From: Spirochaetota bacterium
GTDB taxonomy: Bacteria; Spirochaetota; Spirochaetia; Treponematales; Treponemataceae
Direction of reading: 5' to 3'
DNA length: 64,000 bases
NCBI GenBank assembly: GCA_023443865.1
Contig: JAEZST010000022.1
Location: 992,001 to 1,056,000, forward strand
Shown here: positions 1 to 8,935 of the stretch, piece after piece
How the letters are laid out: every line of letters starts with the position of its first letter
Numbering within the stretch: position 1 is the stretch's first letter
Made by a program: the position numbers and the translations under genes
The notes under the pieces: model-generated
What the model was told of the DNA's origin: nothing
The model's database searches: none
Seen by the model: only the letters and a program-made list of their open reading frames with translations

Positions 1-983
1 GGCATCAAAAGCTTCTTTTCGTCGGCGGTAGCGCAATCCAGGAAGCGGCCCTCACGGTCCAGAATGAAGGCCAGGTCGGGTAAAACCGCGATCATGGTTT
101 CGAATCGCTTGTTCGCCGCCTTGAGCTCGCGCATGGAAGCGAAAAGGTCATGCACCAGTTTTTCCGATAATTGTGCGATGGCGGCGAGTTCCGTAATCCT
201 GAACTCCTGAACCGATATATCCCGCTCGGTAAGGGAAGAAGACGCGAGATACGTCTCGATGGCGCCGATTTCGCCCCTGATTCGTCGATAGAGAAGCCGA
301 TTGATGAGGGCGAGGGCCACGACCAGGAGGAGGGCGAAAAGGCCGTTTCGCGACACGAGGAACATGAACCGCTGCCGGTATCGATCGGATATGCGGTTTT
401 CTATGACCGTTATTTCGGTCAGGGTAACGCCGGCCCCGATATACCACCCGAAAGGCTCAAAGGGAAGGACGTAACTGATCTTCGGTTCCTGAAGGTAGCC
501 GTCTATGGGCGGCATGACGTACTCGACGTATCCGCCCCCGGCATTCGACGCCTTCAGGAGTTCCCGTACCACGTAGAGGCCGTTTTTATCCCGTATGTCG
601 TAAAAATTGGCGCCCTTGGACGGGCCTATGGTCGAAACTCCCGATTGATCCGCGCCGAAAATATAGCCCACGTCCGCGCTTTCGATAGACTCCAGGAGAC
701 TGACGACGTTTGCTCTCGCTTCGGCGTCGCTCAGCCGGTTCCGGTCTTTATCCCAGAGAAATTGGGCCGTCACCCGCGCCGCCGTTACCTCGTCCCGTAT
801 CCTGGTCTTAACCCGCTCTCGATACGCTTCTATGTCTTCGCGCGCTACGGCCGCGGATTGGGCCTTTTCCGTGGCTATATCCAGCGAGAACCTGAGGAAA
901 ACAATACCGATGATCAACGCGGTAAGGGCGGTAAGCCAGGCGTGGCGGATACTTATGCGGCTCTTGGACTTTATTGAATTCAT
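1..983 (-). CDS. Cache-PAS membrane sensor protein, N-terminal part (cut by window edge)
   Basis: The reading frame runs from ATG 983 to the left edge without a stop, so only about 327 N-terminal residues are present. A membrane helix at about residues 13-35 is followed by an extracytoplasmic region with Cache-type features (GYIFGADQSG, then PFGWYIGAGV near residue 180), a second helix at about 200-225, a linker, and the start of a PAS domain (ILDREGRFLDC) at the edge. In this family the Cache domain binds a small ligand outside the membrane. The output domain (kinase, GGDEF or phosphatase) lies outside the window and cannot be told. It follows the MATE gene on the same strand with a 50-base gap, so it could be read from the same transcript. 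Confidence 0.8.
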   Translation of the reverse strand, partial: MNSIKSKSRISIRHAWLTALTALIIGIVFLRFSLDIATEKAQSAAVAREDIEAYRERVKTRIRDEVTAARVTAQFLWDKDRNRLSDAEARANVVSLLESIESADVGYIFGADQSGVSTIGPSKGANFYDIRDKNGLYVVRELLKASNAGGGYVEYVMPPIDGYLQEPKISYVLPFEPFGWYIGAGVTLTEITVIENRISDRYRQRFMFLVSRNGLFALLLVVALALINRLLYRRIRGEIGAIETYLASSSLTERDISVQEFRITELAAIAQLSEKLVHDLFASMRELKAANKRFETMIAVLPDLAFILDREGRFLDCATADEKKLLM

Positions 984-1033
984 TCCGGTTAAAGTATCGT
1001 ACCCTCGACGGGCCGCGCGCAACGGCTCCGCGT

Positions 1034-2437
1034 TTATCTTCCGCTTTTTTTCCCCTTCGGCTTCATCGGTGCCGCCCTGAGTCGGCCGACGAAGACGATG
1101 GCCACCGCGCAGGCGGCGAGCCCTACCATCAGATTGCTGATCATCATGGCCCAGCCGAGGCCCTCGGAACCCAAATTCGTATAATGCAGGATGTAATACA
1201 GGGGCGGAATGCGGAAGGCGAAAAGGCGAAGTATATTGAGGATCATGGTTACCCTCGTGAGGCCGAAACCGTACAAAAGGCCCATTATGGCGGCGGATAC
1301 CGCGAGCAGGACCGTGGCGTAGCGCTCATAATCGTAGATGCCCGCTATTTCCGTGGCGAACTCAGGATCGCCTCGGGCGAAGAGCGAGATAATGGGCTTT
1401 TGGAATACGCTCATGACCGCGAACATGAGTACGCCTATTCCGAAGTTAAGGACCAGTACGCGTTTGAACATCGAGAGGGCCCTTTTTTCGTTTCCGTTAC
1501 CCAAATTCTGGGCGACGATGGCGGCTTCGGCGTCCTCAAAGCCGATGGGAGGCATGGTGGAAAGCCCGCCCAGACGGTTCGAAACGCCCAGGGCGCCGAT
1601 GGCGAGGCTTCCGTATGAAGCGGCCATGGAATTTACCACGACCTTGCCGTAATTGAACACGAATTTCTCGAGGAATACCGGTAAAGACAGGGAGAGGAGG
1701 GGCAGCAGGGTCCGCCGGGAAAAATCGGCGGATCGGACGCTGACTCGAAACGGGTGTCCCGGTTTCAGGAAGGTGATGACGGCGATGGCGGTCAGGCTTC
1801 CCTGGGCGATAAGCGAGGCCAGCGAGAGCCATACGAGCCCCTTGCGGAACACGTACACGAAAAGGAGCGTCAGGCTGAGTTTCAGGCTCAGGATCATCAC
1901 GTTCAGGAAAAATATGCTCCGGGTCGAGCCTTTCGACCGCAGGATCGCGATGTAGACCGTATTGACGAAAACCGCCGCGATACCCGCAATTTCCAGGATG
2001 AAATAGTGAATCGTTTCACGGGTAAGGAGGTCAGATGGCATGCCGAAAAGGCGGAGCGCCGCGGCGGGAAAGGGGAGCGATGCGAGGAGGAGGACGGCGG
2101 CGAGGCCGAGGGCAAGGAAGACCACGGTACTGACGAGGCGTTCAACCCCCGCGCGGTCTCCCGCCCCGAACTGGCGGGCGATCATGATTCCGCCGCCGAC
2201 TCCCACTCCGGAGCCGATCGCGGAAAGCATTTGTCCTATTTGCGAGACAAAGGCGACCGTCGATACGGTCGCCGCCCCGATATTCGAAGCGATGAGGGTA
2301 TCGAAAAAAGAAAAAACCTGGCTAATGCCGTTATAGAGAACCAGGGGAAGGCCAATCGAGACTATCACTCGCAGTGGCGGCGCTTCCAAGATGAAGGCCC
2401 GCCTATGTTCTTCCCTCGAAAGGGCTTGTCTTGTCAT
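1034..2437 (-). CDS. MATE family multidrug/cation exporter
   Basis: A 467-residue, highly hydrophobic protein with about twelve membrane helices in two similar halves, the usual length and layout for MATE transporters (MatE domains, about residues 30-190 and 250-415). Typical elements are the N-terminal PLVLYNGISQVFSFFDTLI segment and the IGSGVGVGGGIMIARQFGAG segment. The family exports organic cations or metabolites using a Na+ or H+ gradient across the inner membrane; the substrate here cannot be told. It is divergent from an AraC-type regulator across an 80-base gap with an inverted repeat, which suggests local control. No Shine-Dalgarno is visible before the ATG. Confidence 0.9.
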   Translation of the reverse strand: MTRQALSREEHRRAFILEAPPLRVIVSIGLPLVLYNGISQVFSFFDTLIASNIGAATVSTVAFVSQIGQMLSAIGSGVGVGGGIMIARQFGAGDRAGVERLVSTVVFLALGLAAVLLLASLPFPAAALRLFGMPSDLLTRETIHYFILEIAGIAAVFVNTVYIAILRSKGSTRSIFFLNVMILSLKLSLTLLFVYVFRKGLVWLSLASLIAQGSLTAIAVITFLKPGHPFRVSVRSADFSRRTLLPLLSLSLPVFLEKFVFNYGKVVVNSMAASYGSLAIGALGVSNRLGGLSTMPPIGFEDAEAAIVAQNLGNGNEKRALSMFKRVLVLNFGIGVLMFAVMSVFQKPIISLFARGDPEFATEIAGIYDYERYATVLLAVSAAIMGLLYGFGLTRVTMILNILRLFAFRIPPLYYILHYTNLGSEGLGWAMMISNLMVGLAACAVAIVFVGRLRAAPMKPKGKKSGR

Positions 2438-2457
2438 GAGGCAAGAATAAGGGCCCG

Positions 2458-2475
2458 GCGCGGAAAAATCCGCGC
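2458..2475. promoter_or_regulatory. Inverted repeat between the MATE and AraC-type genes (operator candidate)
   Basis: A perfect 7-base inverted repeat (GCGCGGA, four-A spacer, TCCGCGC) lies in the 80-base divergent intergenic region, just upstream of the -35 box of the AraC-type gene and 20 bases upstream of the MATE start. It could be an operator for the neighbouring regulator or a hairpin in the MATE leader. Function is inferred only from position. Confidence 0.4.
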
Positions 2476-2480
2476 GTATT

Positions 2481-2510
2481 TTGTCAAAAAAACGGAAAAA
2501 CGTGCATAAT
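2481..2510 (+). promoter_or_regulatory. Sigma-70 type promoter of the AraC-type gene
   Basis: TTGTCA (2481-2486), 18 bases, then CATAAT (2505-2510); each box matches five of six consensus positions. The ATG at 2518 is only seven bases after the -10 box and no Shine-Dalgarno is present, so the transcript would begin at or next to the start codon. Confidence 0.6.
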
Positions 2511-2517
2511 TTGTCTT

Positions 2518-3372
2518 ATGGATAACGGATATCGCCATGAAGACCGTACTACGGGAATATCGGTCATATATAAACCGAGAGCGCATACCAATCCGGTGCG
2601 CCATCATCACGGATTTTGGGAGATTCTCTATCTTGCCTCGGGGGAGCGTACGTTTTTTTACGGAAGCGCTTCCTGGCTCGTGCGGTCAGGCGACGCGCTT
2701 ATCGTGCGGCCCCAGGTTTTGCACCGTGGGCTCAACCGCCATGAGCGGGACTGTTCTCTCTATAATCTCTCCTTTCCCGCGCTTGAGGCCAGCCCCTTCG
2801 CCCATATCCTTCCCCTTTTGGAATCCTGCGCTACCGATTCCAATCCGGTAATCACCGTGCCGGAAGGGGAGCGCTACCGCGTAATCCGCCTTTTTTCCGA
2901 TATCGCGCGGGAGCTTGAACTGAAAAAGGCGGGCTATGAAAATGCCGCCTGGGCTTCCGCCTCCCTCTTACTGGTCTCGCTCTCGCGCTTCGCGGCTGAC
3001 CGAACGGCCCGCGCGGACGGTACCCGACCGGGAATTCCCCTGCGCGCCGAGATCGCGGCCCTCGTGGGGTGGCTCGATGCCCATTACGCCGAATCGGTGA
3101 GCCTCAGAGCCCTGGCGGAGCGGGCCTCCCTCTCGCCGGCGTACCTCAGCCGTCTCTTTCACCGCGAAACCCGCTTTACCCTCACGGAGTACCTCGCCGC
3201 CCTCCGCGTTCGGCAAGCGTGCCGGCTTTTGTCGGAAACCAGCCTCGGCGCCTGGGAAATCGCGGAACGGTGCGGTTTTGGGAGCGCGGCCCAATTCGGG
3301 AGGGTTTTCCGGGGCCTTACCGGACAGTCCCCCGCACAGTGGCGCAAGGCCCAAGCCCCCGCCCGGTATTGA
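2518..3372 (+). CDS. AraC family transcriptional regulator
   Basis: A 284-residue protein with a cupin-like sensor domain at about 10-110 (RHHHGFWEILYLASGERTFF and a histidine after QVL) and a double helix-turn-helix AraC domain at about 185-282 (SLRALAERASLSPAYLSRLF; IAERCGFGSAAQFGRVFR). These regulators bind a small molecule through the cupin pocket and activate nearby genes. It is divergent from the MATE exporter, which is the likely target, and is followed 26 bases later by the metallopeptidase-like gene on the same strand. A long open frame from 3069 overlaps its end in another frame but is only an upstream extension of that next gene. Confidence 0.92.
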   Translation: MDNGYRHEDRTTGISVIYKPRAHTNPVRHHHGFWEILYLASGERTFFYGSASWLVRSGDALIVRPQVLHRGLNRHERDCSLYNLSFPALEASPFAHILPLLESCATDSNPVITVPEGERYRVIRLFSDIARELELKKAGYENAAWASASLLLVSLSRFAADRTARADGTRPGIPLRAEIAALVGWLDAHYAESVSLRALAERASLSPAYLSRLFHRETRFTLTEYLAALRVRQACRLLSETSLGAWEIAERCGFGSAAQFGRVFRGLTGQSPAQWRKAQAPARY

Positions 3373-3398
3373 AAGGTCCTTCTTGCGCGTATACACTC

Positions 3399-6284
3399 AT
3401 GACCATGTCGAACCGCCCGTATGCAGCAGCGATCCTCTTTATTCTCTTGTCGTGTACCGCCCTGTCCGCCGAATCTCGGGAGATCCTCCGCACTCGCTGG
3501 TTCGACATTATCTACGCTCCCCAATCGGCGGAAAGCGCCGCCCTGGTCGCCTCCCGCGCGGACGTGTATGCCGAGGAAATATGCGCCCTCCTCGATACCG
3601 ACGTCAAAAAAAGGATGCCCGTGTACATCGAACCGGGCATTTCCGTATTGAACGCCCATTTTTCCCCGTACCCCTACGACCACATCGTGCTCTACGATAC
3701 GTTGCCCTCCGAAGGGGACCTCGCGAACAATACCGATTCCCTGCTCGCGGTGTTCTATCATGAATTGACCCACGCGCTCTCCCTGACCATCCGCACTCCC
3801 TTTTGGCAGTTTATGTCTTCCGTGTTCGGCGATTTTATCTCGGTCAATTCGGCCCTTACCATGCCCCTCTCGTTCATGGAAGGCGTTACCGTATCCTTCG
3901 AAAGCCTCGGCGGCGAGGGACGGCTCGCCGATCCCGCGGCGCTCCAGCTTCTCGCCCAGGATAAACTGGAAGGGCGATTCCTCTCCTGGAAAGAGGCGGC
4001 GGGCGCCCGGGACGTGTATCCCGGCGGGCGGGCGCATTACCTCTACGGGGGCTTTTTCGCGCGGTGGCTCCAGCGCACGTTCGGCATGGAAAAATACTCC
4101 CTTTTTTGGAACCGGGGAGCCGCGTTCAATCTCCTTGAGAGCAATGCCCAAACGCGCTTTCGCCAGACGTACGGCTTTACCCTGGACCAGGCGTGGGCGC
4201 GGTTCGAGCGGTCCATTCCCGTTCCCCCGGGAATACGCCAAAACGAGCGGGCTCTGGCGGGAACGGCCGAGGGCGTGCAGTCCCTTTTAGACTCCCGCTC
4301 GGGAAGGACGGTGTGGCTGGACCTGGACGCCGAGGCTGTCATGCTGCGCGATCGCGACGGAACGGTCCGCAGGCTATTGGACGCCGACGGTACCGTCAGC
4401 CGTCTCGCCCTCTCCCCGACCGGTTCCGAGCTTTTGCTTTCGCGGGCCGTCCGGTCCGGGGCCGAGGTAACGGATCGGGCAGAGGTATTCGACATAGACC
4501 GGAACGCGTATTCGGGAGAGTCCTTTCACGGCATTCGCGAGGCGGCCTTTCTGGATACTCCGGGGCGAATCGTCGCCCTTCGGGTGAGGGGCCAGAGAGA
4601 GAGCCTTTTTTGGTTCGACCGGGCCGATCCCGGCCGGGAGCGGGAACTATTGACCGCCGGTCCCGGCGAGGGGCGTACCCTCATGCTCTCTCCCGTGGAT
4701 ACGGGGACCGGGATGATCGCCTGCCTCTGCGTAAGCGGCATAGACCGGTCAATCACTATAATCGATCCGGACACTGGCTCCTTCGATTCCGTGAATTTGA
4801 ACGGGAGGCTCCGGTTCGTGCGCTATCTGGCCCGGGGCGACCGCAACGGATCGAGCGTGGTAACGTTCGGGTGGACCGACGAGAATACCTTTTATCGGGC
4901 CGCCCTGTGGGATCCCCGCGAAGCGTTCGTCGAGCTTCAGTACGTCGATTTTTCCGGCGGGGTCTATTATCCGGTCTGGGACGACGGCCTTAAATCGGTC
5001 GTATACGTCGCCAATCTCTCCGGGCGAACGCGGCTTCAGGAATTGAACGCGGGCTTTTTCGCCCAAGCACCCCTGACCGAACCGGATGACGGCGTTGAAC
5101 CGATTCTCGCCGGCGCCGATGCGGGCCCGGAAGGGGAGGTCCCGTCCGACCGGGCGGGCCAAAATCAAACCGGTTTCGCCATCTATCCGTACTCCCCCGT
5201 GCCCTGGCTTTTCGACGGCGTATTCCTTCCGATACCCAAGGGAGCTCCCGGCCGGGTTTCCCGGGCGACGGGCAACGTTCTTCCTGGCTTTCTCTACGTT
5301 ACGGGCTCGCCGACGGAACGTTCCGCGTATCAGCTGCAGGGGGCGTTCTCCGCCGATCCCTTTTTCGTCGATTTCTCGCTCGGCGGGGAATGGATTACCG
5401 AGCCGGGGACCGTTATCGCCACTCTTTCCGACGCGTTGAAACCCTACGCGAACGGCTACGACGCGTATCGGGACCTATCGGTTACCGCCGGTTTCTCCGC
5501 GGTGACGCGGTTTACCCCCTCGTGGAATCGCCTGACCGCCACGGTACGCCTGGTAAACCACTGGTACGGGCGGAGCTCCGACCTGGACGGAGCGCTGTAC
5601 GGGGAACCCTTCGCCTCGGCTTCCTGCGGGGCCGACGGTCAATTGGAGTGGCGCGCGATTCGGGGCGCTTCCATGCCACGCTTTCCCCTCTTTGCCGTTA
5701 CCGCCTCCGGTCCCCTGGCGGCGCTCTACGGTTGGTCGGGAATCCAACTGCCGGACGGCGTATCGACCCGCGTCGTTCAGGGCCGCCTTCAATGGCTGAC
5801 CCCGGCGATTCCCCTCTCCCTTCAGGCCAACGCCCTGGTCTCGGACGGCCTTATATTCGGCAGTTCCAAAACCCGGACCGACGCGGAAAGCGCGCGGGTC
5901 TTTGAATCGGGCGTAACCCGTTTCGTCGCGCGCTTTCCCGAGTACGATGGGACCGACCTGGAGTTCCCCGGGTCGTCGGTCGCCGTTTCCGTCGAGGCAG
6001 AGGCGATCCCGCTTACCCTGGAAATTCAGCGGGGCGTTCCCTTCCTGCCGGTTTACGCGAATAGGATCGTCGCGGCGGGAGGCTATCGGGGCGGTTGGTT
6101 CGGGGATGAAAAGGGCATTCTTCGCTACGTCGATTCGGGATATGCCCGCCTTTCCGTTCAGGGAGCGCTTTTGTTCGGGGCCCTCAGTAACGTGGTCCTC
6201 TCCGTCGACGCCTACTATACCCGCGCCATACGCCGGGAAGGGTACGACGCGGGCGTTACGTTCCTCTCGTCTTTTTCCCTTTGA
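3399..6284 (+). CDS. Exported peptidase MA-like (HExxH) protein with long envelope region
   Basis: A 961-residue protein read from ATG 3399 (or 3405), where a typical export signal begins (helix AAAILFILLSCTALSA). Residues 115-170 hold a gluzincin-type zinc site: HELTH at 121-125 and a later FMEG whose Glu could be the third ligand, as in peptidase MA/DUF1570 proteins. Residues about 225-570 contain repeated short strands with SPTGSELLLSR and DIDRNAYSG motifs, consistent with a TolB-like propeller. The last 350 residues are strand-rich, alternate polar and hydrophobic residues, and resemble an outer-membrane barrel. It is probably a cell-envelope protein; substrate unknown. An upstream in-frame extension to 3069 overlaps the AraC-type gene and is rejected. 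Confidence 0.75.
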   Translation: MTMSNRPYAAAILFILLSCTALSAESREILRTRWFDIIYAPQSAESAALVASRADVYAEEICALLDTDVKKRMPVYIEPGISVLNAHFSPYPYDHIVLYDTLPSEGDLANNTDSLLAVFYHELTHALSLTIRTPFWQFMSSVFGDFISVNSALTMPLSFMEGVTVSFESLGGEGRLADPAALQLLAQDKLEGRFLSWKEAAGARDVYPGGRAHYLYGGFFARWLQRTFGMEKYSLFWNRGAAFNLLESNAQTRFRQTYGFTLDQAWARFERSIPVPPGIRQNERALAGTAEGVQSLLDSRSGRTVWLDLDAEAVMLRDRDGTVRRLLDADGTVSRLALSPTGSELLLSRAVRSGAEVTDRAEVFDIDRNAYSGESFHGIREAAFLDTPGRIVALRVRGQRESLFWFDRADPGRERELLTAGPGEGRTLMLSPVDTGTGMIACLCVSGIDRSITIIDPDTGSFDSVNLNGRLRFVRYLARGDRNGSSVVTFGWTDENTFYRAALWDPREAFVELQYVDFSGGVYYPVWDDGLKSVVYVANLSGRTRLQELNAGFFAQAPLTEPDDGVEPILAGADAGPEGEVPSDRAGQNQTGFAIYPYSPVPWLFDGVFLPIPKGAPGRVSRATGNVLPGFLYVTGSPTERSAYQLQGAFSADPFFVDFSLGGEWITEPGTVIATLSDALKPYANGYDAYRDLSVTAGFSAVTRFTPSWNRLTATVRLVNHWYGRSSDLDGALYGEPFASASCGADGQLEWRAIRGASMPRFPLFAVTASGPLAALYGWSGIQLPDGVSTRVVQGRLQWLTPAIPLSLQANALVSDGLIFGSSKTRTDAESARVFESGVTRFVARFPEYDGTDLEFPGSSVAVSVEAEAIPLTLEIQRGVPFLPVYANRIVAAGGYRGGWFGDEKGILRYVDSGYARLSVQGALLFGALSNVVLSVDAYYTRAIRREGYDAGVTFLSSFSL

Positions 6285-6305
6285 GCGCGAAGAAATAAAG
6301 CGCGC

Positions 6306-6335
6306 TTGTGTTCGCGCCTCACATGTGGTTATAAT
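6306..6335 (+). promoter_or_regulatory. Sigma-70 type promoter of the motility operon
   Basis: TTGTGT (6306-6311), 18 bases, then a perfect TATAAT (6330-6335), followed by an RBS (GGGGG, 6346-6350) and the flbB start at 6356. No sigma-28 box is seen here. This fits spirochaetes in which the large motility operon is read by the housekeeping sigma factor. Confidence 0.75.
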
Positions 6336-6355
6336 GGTTCAAACAGGGGGATTAA

Positions 6356-6979
6356 GTGGCATCACGGGGTACCATCGGCAGGGTCATTGTCCTGCTCATC
6401 TTGATCGTATTGCTCGGCACCGGCGGTTTGCTCTGGTTCGATTATCTCGGCATCGTCGAATCCCGTCAGGCATTCGCGCCCGTGTACAAACTGCTCGGCA
6501 TGACCCCACCCTCGGGCATTTCCACGCTCCCCACGGAAAACGGCGATCTGGACGCCGACCGAATCGCGAAACGCCTGGAAGCCATCGATCTGCGTTCCCA
6601 GGAATTGGACCTGCGCGAACAGGACTTAACGAAGAAAGAAGGCGAAATAACGCAAAAAGCCCAAGAGCTGGACGACCGGCTCGCCTCCGTGGAAGAAAAA
6701 GAGAAAACCTTCGCGGAAACCCAGCGGCAGGTGGGCGATCGCGCCAAAAACATCGAACAGATCGCCGACTATATCAACGGCATGCCGCCGAAAAACGCGG
6801 TGGAGAATCTCCTTGCCATGGACGACCAGGACATTATCGATATTCTCCGCGCGGTGGAGGCAAAGGCCGCCGCGGCCGGAAACGCCTCTTCCGTCGCGTA
6901 CTGGTTCTCACTCATGCCCGCGGCCCGCGCCGCCGAAATACAGCGCAAAATGGCCAATAAGCCCGCCTTCCTTCCCTAA
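6356..6979 (+). CDS. flbB: Periplasmic flagellar collar protein FlbB
   Basis: A 207-residue protein starting at GTG 6356 with a good RBS. One N-terminal membrane helix (about 8-30) is followed by a long charged coiled coil (about 65-135) and a small C-terminal helical domain (NLLAMDDQDIIDILRAV; ending in MANKPAFLP) similar to the MotE/MgtE N-terminal fold. In Borrelia, FlbB sits at the base of the spirochaete-specific collar that stabilises the periplasmic motor and stators. It is the first gene of the operon, directly after the promoter, and is followed by the hook-length gene as in other spirochaetes. Confidence 0.88.
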   Translation: MASRGTIGRVIVLLILIVLLGTGGLLWFDYLGIVESRQAFAPVYKLLGMTPPSGISTLPTENGDLDADRIAKRLEAIDLRSQELDLREQDLTKKEGEITQKAQELDDRLASVEEKEKTFAETQRQVGDRAKNIEQIADYINGMPPKNAVENLLAMDDQDIIDILRAVEAKAAAAGNASSVAYWFSLMPAARAAEIQRKMANKPAFLP

Positions 6980-7064
6980 AAAAAAGATTTATACCTCCCG
7001 TCTTCCCTCCCGACAATTGAAATGCGGCGGAGTCGCCGCGAATTTTTTCTCGGAGGTGCATGAC

Positions 7065-8453
7065 GTGACGCAATCCATGGATGTCCAGCTTCGCGACCCG
7101 GTCCGGCTACCCGATTCCCCCAAGGGGAAAGCGGAAAAAAGCGGGACGGAAACGAACAAGGCTGAAGGGAACGCGCGCGCCGACACTGCACGAAAAGGAT
7201 CTTCATTCCTCGCGATCATCGAAAAGATGCTCGCCGGCGCCAAGGACAGCGCGGCTTCCGTCGAATCGGACGGGGCCGCCGGCACAACCGGAAGGGGAGC
7301 AGGGGGAGCGCGAATCCCGAACGTCGGGAACGGGCGAACCGAAACGGATGAAACCGCGGAGCCGGCGGTTTCGGGAAAGCTAAAGGGCGGAAGGCGCGCG
7401 AAATCCGCGGCGGCGGCCGAGACGGGCGCGGCGCAAGAGCACAGAATCGCGAAGGGCGCTCCCGGCTCAAACGAGCTTGGTGCCGGCGCGGGAAAAGCCT
7501 CGTCTTCGGACCAAGCGAGATCCGCCGGCGTTCTCGATCAGCGACAAACGTTTGCCGATACCCTTGAATCGCGCGCGGCGAAGGGCGCGGAATCGACGGA
7601 AAAGGAGAGCGCAACGGAACGCGACCCGCGAAAGCGCGCCGTCGATCCCAAATCCGCCAACCCGTCCACCGCGGGGTACGCGATGGGCGGGGCGATCGGG
7701 ATATCTGCAAAGAACCCGATCGGCGGCGCTTCTGACCGGGCGACGGCCGATGAAGAGGCGGGAAAAATACGGGAAGCCAAGGGCCAAAGGCGGGAAAGAG
7801 GCGCGGTAATCGGCGTGGTAGACGAGCGTTCGTCCCCCGTAGCCGAAGCCGCGAAAAACGCCGATACCGTCATGGAATCCGCGGTGAAGGATACGGGCTC
7901 CGGCACGGCCGAGATGACCATTTCCTTCAGGGACGACGGTCCGGGACGCCAGGGCGGCGGCATGTACCGCCTATCCGACGGATCGGAATCGAAGACCATG
8001 AGCTTTCAGGAAGCCCTGACCCAACAGCTTCGCTCGAACGCGCAGGATTTCGTGCGGGCGGGGCAGATCGTGCTGAGGGACCATGATTCCGGTTCCATCA
8101 GGCTTAACTTGCACCCCGAATCCCTCGGCCACGTCAGGATCAACCTGGAATTGAACGACCGGAAAATATCGGGCCGCATCGTGGTTTCCTCGAAAGAGGC
8201 ATACGAAGCCTTTAAGGAAAGCCTGGACGGCATTCGGGCGGCCTTCGCGGACTCGGGCTTCGATTCCGAGGGCTTCGACCTATCCTGGTCGGGATCGGGC
8301 GCGGAAAGCGGCGGCGGGGACGGACGGGGGGCGCTTAGTTCTCCCTTTTACGCTTCCTCTATTCCCGATGTAATGTCGCCGCGCTTTTCCGCCGATAGTG
8401 AAACAGGCGGCCAAAACCCCTACGGGTCGCGGGCCGTAAACGTATACGCGTAA
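7065..8453 (+). CDS. fliK: Flagellar hook-length control protein FliK
   Basis: The likely start is GTG 7065, eight bases after a GGAGG; the frame is open further upstream but overlaps flbB. This gives 462 residues. About 300 N-terminal residues are low complexity, rich in Gly, Ala, Ser, Lys and Glu and probably disordered, as expected of the molecular ruler part. The C-terminal Flg_hook domain (about 355-440) is clear: [20 protein letters not shown], then [20 protein letters not shown]. The protein is exported during hook growth, measures hook length and signals FlhB to switch substrate. Position between flbB and flgD matches the gene called flbC/tapI in spirochaetes. Confidence 0.85.
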   Translation: MTQSMDVQLRDPVRLPDSPKGKAEKSGTETNKAEGNARADTARKGSSFLAIIEKMLAGAKDSAASVESDGAAGTTGRGAGGARIPNVGNGRTETDETAEPAVSGKLKGGRRAKSAAAAETGAAQEHRIAKGAPGSNELGAGAGKASSSDQARSAGVLDQRQTFADTLESRAAKGAESTEKESATERDPRKRAVDPKSANPSTAGYAMGGAIGISAKNPIGGASDRATADEEAGKIREAKGQRRERGAVIGVVDERSSPVAEAAKNADTVMESAVKDTGSGTAEMTISFRDDGPGRQGGGMYRLSDGSESKTMSFQEALTQQLRSNAQDFVRAGQIVLRDHDSGSIRLNLHPESLGHVRINLELNDRKISGRIVVSSKEAYEAFKESLDGIRAAFADSGFDSEGFDLSWSGSGAESGGGDGRGALSSPFYASSIPDVMSPRFSADSETGGQNPYGSRAVNVYA

Positions 8454-8464
8454 GCGAGGAAGGA

Positions 8465-8935
8465 ATGGATATCGGAACAATGCTGAACACCACGATGTCG
8501 ACTCAGGAAAAAACCCTGACCCAACTTCAGGTGGACACCTTCAACAAAACGCTCGCGGTCAATGGAAGGACCTCTAAGCAGGAACTCGGCAAGGATGATT
8601 TTTTACAGCTCCTCATCGCGCAGCTGTCCCACCAGGACCCGACCGCGCCGATGGAGGATACCCAGTTTATCGCCCAAATGGCCCAGTTTTCGAGCCTTGA
8701 GCAAATGACGAACCTAAGCTCCGGCTTCACCAGGCTCGCCAACCTACTGGGTAATACCGACGCCGCCAACTCGGTCGGCAAGACCGTGGACATCGAGTTC
8801 GGAAGCTCGACCGTTTCCGGCCCGATAGACGCCGCGACCCGGGGAGACAATCCCCAGGTAATGGTGAACGGCTCATGGTACGACTGGTCGTCGGTAAAGA
8901 CCGTATACGCACAAAACGGGGGAACCACATTATGA
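8465..8935 (+). CDS. flgD: Flagellar hook capping (assembly) protein FlgD
   Basis: A 156-residue protein with the N-terminal FlgD signature [20 protein letters not shown] at about residues 40-59, then the [18 protein letters not shown] segment. It forms the cap under which hook subunits polymerise. It is short compared with enteric FlgD (about 230), lacking most of the C-terminal Ig-like domains, which is usual in spirochaetes. RBS GAGGAAGG precedes ATG 8465. Its TGA overlaps the flgE start (ATGATGA), indicating translational coupling. Confidence 0.93.
   Translation: MDIGTMLNTTMSTQEKTLTQLQVDTFNKTLAVNGRTSKQELGKDDFLQLLIAQLSHQDPTAPMEDTQFIAQMAQFSSLEQMTNLSSGFTRLANLLGNTDAANSVGKTVDIEFGSSTVSGPIDAATRGDNPQVMVNGSWYDWSSVKTVYAQNGGTTL

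Noticed and set aside
973..1000. CGATACT/TGATAC motif seen near several starts (983, 30656, 55854) as a shared regulatory element
   Set aside because: The same motif also occurs inside coding regions (for example near 28258 and 24795), so recurrence near starts may be chance.
3069..3398. Upstream in-frame extension of the metallopeptidase-like gene
   Set aside because: It overlaps the end of the AraC-type gene in another frame and is Pro/Arg-rich; the signal peptide begins at 3399.
6283..6304. AGCGCG/CGCGCT hairpin after the metallopeptidase-like gene as terminator
   Set aside because: Only six base pairs, 11-base loop, no T-run.
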